Assembly (NCBI GenBank): GCA_037903475.1
Contig: JBAJFG010000241.1
Span: forward strand, 1 to 64,000
Direction: 5' to 3'
Length of the DNA stretch: 64,000 nt
Source of the DNA: Ancylostoma caninum
Taxonomy: Eukaryota; Nematoda; Chromadorea; Rhabditida; Ancylostomatidae
Made by a program: the position numbers and the translations under genes. The notes below the pieces were generated by a model that saw only the letters and a list, made by a program, of their open reading frames with translations, ran no database searches and was not told where the DNA came from. The stretch's first letter is position 1. Each line of letters starts with the position of its first letter. This document shows, one piece after another, positions 58,329-64,000 of the stretch.

Positions 58329-58970
58329 CCACTTCTTCCTTTTCTCTCGGAGCAACTCGTCCACCTTTCCGCTATTATCCCTATCGTGGAAGAGAGCGTT
58401 AAGAGTTGCAGGCACCTTCACGTAACGAACCCATAAAATAAGGTTTCATTTCTATAGTGTGTTTCACCGTAGAACACAGTTGTGCAGATACTAGGAAAAG
58501 AGAGAACGCGAGAAATAGTGGTCCAAGCACTCAAACATACGAGTCATTCCTAGCACCCCTGAGATGTCCAAACAATTCAAAAACGCCACTAGTCCGGGTA
58601 ATTCAATTAGTAGACAACTCGAAAAATCTACAGGAATTTACTTAATCGTTCCAGAAAGCTCACTAACGAACAGAGTAACCATTGGGCTACCGTAAAAATT
58701 TCTTTGTTTTAACAGCATTCATTTGGGTATTCGAATAAGATCGATGTGCAATACGTCCTTTCGACCGTACACCTTCACAGACTTCGCCTAAACCCAGTAG
58801 TACCGCTAGTTCAACGTTCTTCTTTACGGTAGAATGAGGGCTGGATGGACGAATTGCTCTGTCAAGTAGATCCAGGCAAACTATGACGCGAGACAGTATG
58901 CCGAGTGGTAGAAGCGCGCTCACATCTCGTCCACCTATACGGCCACCCAAAGAATCGCGCCATGCGACCG

Positions 58971-58988
58971 CCCCCCCCCCCCCCCCGG
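58971..58988. repeat. Poly-C run at the duplication junction
   Basis: About 17-18 consecutive C lie exactly where the left duplicate ends and the right one begins. At the outer right end the equivalent position (63254-63262) reads gtcccccggggtgg. The length of such runs is unreliable in assemblies. Confidence 0.85.
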
Positions 58989-61900
58989 ATAGCGCTCCTA
59001 TGTTCAGGTCCCGCTAGGTGTAGGACTGGGGCAAGAACAAGTTTCAACACCTGTCGGCCTTCTCGAGGGGCCACTCAACTGGCCGGTTCCCTATCATTTC
59101 AATTAGTAGATTTCTGCAGTATCTAGGGCATAGCCTTGCCTCACACATCCTCATTGTTTGCATTTATCGTAGAAGCACTGCAAAACTTAGAGGAAAACAT
59201 ATGTTAACCACTAGCGCGTCACCGTCAGCGACTTCACTCAACGCCTCGGAGACTGCCTGGAAGCTGATCAAGGATCTCTTAATAGAAAGTGTTGTCCTTT
59301 GTTCAAAGTGAGACAAAGAACAAAAATTTCATGACAATTCCTTTGTTTTGTGCATTCTTCCTTGTTACCGTAATTTTGGGCCACCCTGAACTGCCACCGA
59401 GTTAATTGCCAGCCCGAGTTTCTTAATGGATGTTCTCAAAGGACTACCACCGTTCACTGCAGCTTCAAGGAACCTTTCGTTGGTACTGCCATCTTCTGAG
59501 TGTGGAGGAAAGATTGATTATAGCAATCTAAAAGGATTTCATAGGTAATAGTAAGGATAGATAAAAAGATTTTAGAATATTCAAGGAAAAATGGAAGAAG
59601 GGGAATTGTTGTGACCATTAGTTCCAACTACAGAACACACATACCTTTTTCAGATAAGCCTCGTTGATTACAGCAATATTTTGAGAACTGAAAAGGCTTC
59701 ATGAAAAAATAAAACATGGATATGACTGCAAATGCCTGTAGAAATCACCTCACGGAGCCATCACCATTAAACACACAGAAAAAAAAAACTTCTCACAAAA
59801 TAACATTTTAATTCTGGACATTAAAGTAGACAAATAAAAAACAAATACAAAAGAAGAGCATCACAAACCCCCTAGAGGATAAGGAAATACACACACTATC
59901 TTCTCAAATTTGAGGGGCAATAAAAGTGAGCAGATAGGTGGTACAGATGAGATCACTCCTGGTGGTCGCCGCTAGGTCCCATCGGCTCAGGCTCACGTGC
60001 GTCACTAAGTTCCGAGGAGTTTTGTTCCTAAAAGAAAAACTATCGAAACCGCAGAATGAAACGCAAGCTCATTCAAGACGTAGAAGATGAAGCAAGTGTG
60101 TTTTTGCAACAAACCTCCAAATCAGCAGCTTCACCTGCGCCGTTGTTGGGATTCGTATTCTCGATGATATGCTCTTCAGCTTCCGAGGTGGTTTTGGCGG
60201 CCGACTCGTTCTCCTGTCCATAAAGAACTTTGCTCGCTAAGTTACTTAACCGGTGTTCATCTACTCGATTATTGTTCAATCAGGCTACGGTATCCCGCCT
60301 TCAAAAAACTCCAGCGTCGTTTGTGATTCTTGACATTTCTATGGTTTCAATAAATAAGCCTAATTCATATCCAGCATTAATAGCCTCCCAAATCCATTCT
60401 TCGAGAAATTTGTCATCCGAATAGATAGTGCTTTGGTGCTTTACTATAAAAAAGATTTTTTTTTCAGGAAAGACTATCCAGAAGCTTCTAATTTTGATTT
60501 GCAACTTGAACGAGCACATTTCGCAACATTCCTATGCCTGCCTCAAAACCAACGAAAAGGAGGGGAATGAGGAGCGAGGGACGGGAAGGGGGGGGGGGAG
60601 GCGAATATCACATGAATATCACATCTACATTGCAAAATAACCCCGTTTTCCACGGTTATTGTAGGACTACCACAAGAAGTTGAGACAAATGTCAATTTCA
60701 GTGAGAAAAAAAACGCACACCCATACGGGGTAATGCTTATTGTCGTGATAAGCACATGAATCCTACCCAACGTTTTGGACTTGCACTATATGATGATCAC
60801 CGTAAGTTCGCGAAAATGAAGTCTTGGTACAAAGCGTACATGGCTGGCAGATTCTGAGCGAAAATTTCTCGACGAGATTCAGAGTGAAGAGCGGGACCGC
60901 ACAGCTGACCTCATGCAATACACTAATGAACTTACTCCTATTGTAGAAAGAAAGTGTCACTGATCTTTCTTCTAACCCTTTTTTTTCGAGTCAGTCAGGA
61001 AAGCAGTTTATTTATGTACTAAACTAAAGTCACTTACGCTGGCCTGGTTCGCCTGTTCCGTAGGGGGCGAAATTTCAAGCTTCGGCGATTTCTTCGAAAC
61101 ATGTCTTACGCGCTTCTTCGCACGAGTATGAACAGAAGGAGTTGCAGGCCCATCTTCATGCTAAAAGGAAGAACAAAAGAAAATAAAGGCTTACTTCTTA
61201 GCGAATGAGATAAAGTACCCTGGCTCTCTTTTGAGCTCTGGTCAACATGGCGTAAACAAGTAGCGGTAGAGTAAACCAATTAACCCTGAAAGAATATTAT
61301 CGCTATGGACACGCAAAATTCGGCACGGATCACCTTTACAAACACCTCACGGAGCAAGTCTCATTATATACTCTGGTTGACAACCAGTTTCAAGCATACC
61401 TTATACCAGACCATAATTAGATTTCTTTATATTACCATAACATTTCAACAGCGAAACTTAAGCTTATCGAGTAACATATACGCAGCAGACACGGAAATAA
61501 AGGAGTAAAGAGCAAAAGCGCTTGAAGAATGCATAGTACATGGTAGCTTAAACGATATGTGAATTCACCGCGAAGTACAGTATCAGAAAAATATCAGGTG
61601 ACTACTACTCTGAAGGAAAAAATAGTATTACAACAGGCAATGCAAACAATACTGCATCAATGACAGAGTTTAGAGTGAAAAAAAAACTACAGCGCTATTC
61701 ATTAATATGCCGATGAGAAGAACACAACTCGGAGTCGAAGTGCCCTCACTCTGGGCCATCTTGGATGGCAGGTAGACTTCCCCGTCCACTGCGAAAGGAA
61801 GCAAGTAGGCGCCTAGTTTATTCTCTTTCCAGCCTCCACTGCATTCGACAGGGAGAATTGTAGCTGAAGATGTACATGGATCAGATGTGCTACGAAAAGG

Positions 61901-63256
61901 AATATGAATAGCATCGCGTCATATCAGGGAAATAGAAAAACTTCACATACCTGGCTTGAACTACACTGTATTTGCAGCTGGGCTGATAAACGGCTCTACA
62001 GTTGGTTTTCGCCTTCCTGCAAGCACTAAAGATCGGTATCTAGGTTAATCGAGCTAAAGATACCAATTCACAGTACAACCATCTTCTGAATCTTGCCCTG
62101 GGCGCCATCTGGAACGCTACGGGTGGAGCGGGCGTAGGTCGTATGGCGCAATTCTTCGGGTGGCACTATAGACAGGGCGTCTGGGGCGTTCGTACCACCC
62201 AGATTACGGTCACGCGCCGCGGTTTCCCTGGACCACACTGACGGAGCAACACAGCCACTGAAAGAGCGGAAAAACATGGTTCGCCCCACAGTACCCTTTT
62301 CGCTTCAGGACCGCGTTCTTTCTCCTTAGCATTACGAAGTGTTTACCATAACCAATGACAACGGCCACTGATTTACCTGGGTACCGTCCTATGGATCTCA
62401 CCTTGCTGCAGCAGTTTCCGGACCCAGAGCGGAAACAAACTGGCGACAGCTCACGTATTTGCTGGTGTTAGCGGTGTTTAATGAGCGCACCCGCTGGTTT
62501 CGTAATAATACTGCGACCGCAACGCCACCGCACGCGACGCCAAAAGTGCGGCATTTGTCATAGGTTGGCGGTTCCGAGCGGAGAAAGATACTGTAGGGCA
62601 GGTCGTATCCTTTCGCTCCTTTTTCTCTCGCAGCAACTCGTCCACCTTTCCGCTATTATCCCTATCGTGGAAGAGAGCGTTACGAGTTGCAGGCACCTTC
62701 ACGTAACGAACCCCTAAAATAAGGTTCCATATCTATAGTGTGTTCCACAGTGGAACACAGTTGCGCAGATACTAGAAAAAGAGAGAACGCGAGAAAAAGT
62801 GGTCCAAGCACTCAAACATACGAGTCATTCCTAGCGCCCCTGAGATGTCCAAACAATTCAAAAACGCCACAAGTCCGAGTAGTTCAACTAGTAGACAACT
62901 CGAAAAATCTAAAGGGATTTACTTAATCGTTTCAGAAAGCTCCCTAACGAACAGAGTAACCATTGGGCTACCGTAAAAATTTCTTTGTTTTAACAGCACA
63001 TCCATTCGGGTATTCAAATAAGCTCGATGTGCGACACGTTCTTGCGACCGTATACCTTCAAAGAATTCCCTAAAACCCACTAGTACCGCCAGTTCAACGT
63101 TCTTCTCTACGGTCGGATGAGGGCTGGTGGACGAATTGCTCTGTCAGGTAGATCCAGGGAAACTGTGACGCGAGAAAGTGTGTTGGGTGGCAGGAGCGCG
63201 CTCAGATTTCGTTCACCTATACGGCCACCCAAAGAATCGCGCCATGCTACCGTCCC
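58986..63256. repeat. Segmental duplication, right copy (4.3 kb)
   Basis: This is the direct repeat of 53757-58980. It contains the empty sites for the two transposon-like insertions of the left copy and a shorter form of the family E repeat region. Its outer end is at about 63256, where similarity to the left copy stops. Confidence 0.9.
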
Positions 63257-63720
63257 CCGGGGTGGAGCCAGTCTGCTGCAAGGCCACCCACCGTATTTGC
63301 GTTCGTTCTTGTCCAATCAGGCCGCATACCGTATGCCTGATAAAACAGCGGGCATCGGTATGTGGCAAGAACTCCTCACGAGAACAGTCAGAATTACCAT
63401 GCCTAACTCGTACTCCACCGTCATTGTAGTGAGACTAGGATAACCTTTATATTTGATATTTTAGTTTTTCAACGATCAAGGAAAATTGGTAAGTAAGGAT
63501 TCCCTGCCTAAGAACAGTGGTTCTGAACCGAAAGCAGCCGGTAGTCGGCAACATTCAGTACAGCGAGCGCAAGCCGTCACTTTAGTCTCTAAGTTGCTTT
63601 TTGTAGCAGCCGAAATCTTTTCACTCTTTGGAAACTTTCGGGGTCACCCTGTACAAACATGGTAAAGCAAATTATTACTTACCAGACAACCAAATCAGGT
63701 ACTTTCATGGATACTTCCAT
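59953..63720 (-). CDS. Unrecognised nuclear-type protein, right duplicate with candidate first exon
   Basis: A first exon at 63683-63720 (ATG 63718-63720, MEVSMKVPDLVV) follows a 5' leader with an acceptor (agttttcag) suited to trans-splicing. It ends in phase 2 and joins in frame to 61951-62016, reading VVWKAKTNCRAVYQPSCKYS. Next comes an exon about 61748-61863. The matching copy-2 reading is frameshifted by a 5-bp loss, but an alternative acceptor (gaatgcag, exon from 61838) restores GGWKENKLGAYLLPFAVDG. Then 61038-61160 (HEDGPATPSVHTRAKKRVRH...), 60115-60213 (one codon shorter than the left copy) and 59953-60027 with stop TGA 59953-59955. Substitutions against the left copy keep the frame in the last three exons. 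The family is unknown; the gene model is tentative between 61748 and 61160. Confidence 0.55.
63257..63682. other. Intron of the right-hand gene, outside the duplication
   Basis: The segment 63262-63340 resembles 53400-53480 (catccaatcacgctgcataccgtatg versus gtccaatcaggccgcataccgtatg), a dispersed repeat. No other exon is recognised. Confidence 0.45.
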
Positions 63721-64000
63721 AGTTCAATCGGGTTGACCAAGAAGTCTGCAGAAACTTTGCACAGACCTGAAAACTAATGGAAAGCGAATAATAAAGAAGA
63801 CTAACGCATAAGAAAGAACCCACATTTTAAACCATTTTCGGCTACCATGAGAGCGACTATGTCGTAATGCAAGCGCAAGAAATCTGAATCTCGCCCTCTT
63901 CTACGATAGATAATGGTAAAAACCAAGTTCAGCAAACAGCATTCAGCAAAATTTTTAACAATTTTATTTGAAAGCAACAACTACTGATCAAAACGAAAAA
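63721..64000. other. Probable leader and upstream region of the right-hand gene
   Basis: The sequence just right of the candidate ATG reads, on the minus strand, attagttttcag then about 50 bp of possible leader. Beyond that I see no feature. Confidence 0.35.

Larger units (their letters stand above)
53757..58980. repeat. Segmental duplication, left copy (5.2 kb)
   Basis: This segment aligns end to end with 58986-63256 in direct orientation. It starts at gcgctcctatgctcaggtcc and ends at aagaatcgcgccatgcgacc before the poly-C tract. It is about 0.95 kb longer than the right copy, mainly because it carries insertions at 57251-57835, 58147-58328 and about 55388-55525 that the right copy lacks. 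By eye, divergence outside insertions is several percent. Confidence 0.9.

Noticed and set aside
1..64000. tRNA, rRNA, spliced-leader RNA or 5S genes
   Set aside because: I looked for conserved boxes and for an SL1-like sequence and found none that I could support.

Overview
This window looks like nuclear DNA of a clade V parasitic nematode, probably a strongylid or hookworm-type genome. The reasons are nematode-style 3' splice sites (TTTTCAG-like), small exons with introns full of short palindromic elements, a degenerate RTE-type retrotransposon, a nematode C6 (DUF281-like) domain, and homologues of Tribbles and DPF/BAF45. Species identity is inference. All multi-exon models below were built by eye from splice signals and reading-phase continuity.

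Layout. (1) At 78-3349 (+) is a Tribbles-family pseudokinase (nipi-3-like), probably cut at its 5' end by the window edge. (2) At 5862-6196 (+) is a two-exon gene for a 91-residue protein with two hydrophobic segments. (3) The centrepiece is a minus-strand gene, 30771 down to 8568, with 24 phase-consistent exons. It encodes a secreted protein with a signal peptide, a C6 domain, an enormous Thr/Ser/Pro mucin domain of about 610 heptads (PTSTTTV) inside one 13-kb exon, and about nine thrombospondin-1-like modules alternating with a small Cys-rich module. The predicted length is about 5,280 residues if one 8-bp irregularity in the array is ignored. (4) At 30.9-31.4 kb (-) is a dead RTE fragment. 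(5) Exons ending at 38317 (+) encode the C-terminus of a single-pass membrane protein I do not recognise. (6) At 43608-39230 (-) is a DPF/BAF45 (dpff-1-like) chromatin gene with a C2H2 finger and two PHD fingers. Further exons up to 52222 may give it a long Ser/Lys-rich N-terminus. (7) At 53.76-63.26 kb is a tandem segmental duplication carrying two copies of the 3' part of an unrecognised minus-strand gene, whose apparent first exon (63683-63720) lies outside the duplicated unit.

The spaces and introns are packed with palindromic, MITE-like repeats of several families. Two of them sit in one copy of the duplication with 8-bp target duplications, and the other copy preserves the empty sites. 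No tRNA, rRNA or CRISPR array was found.

The most unusual object is the giant mucin/TSP1 gene. Its 21-bp array stays open for kilobases in several frames on both strands, and it has clustered register breaks that may be consensus errors or real frameshifts. The genes show no operon-like link; the two chromatin or nuclear-type genes on the right share a strand but are separated by duplicated and repeat-rich DNA.
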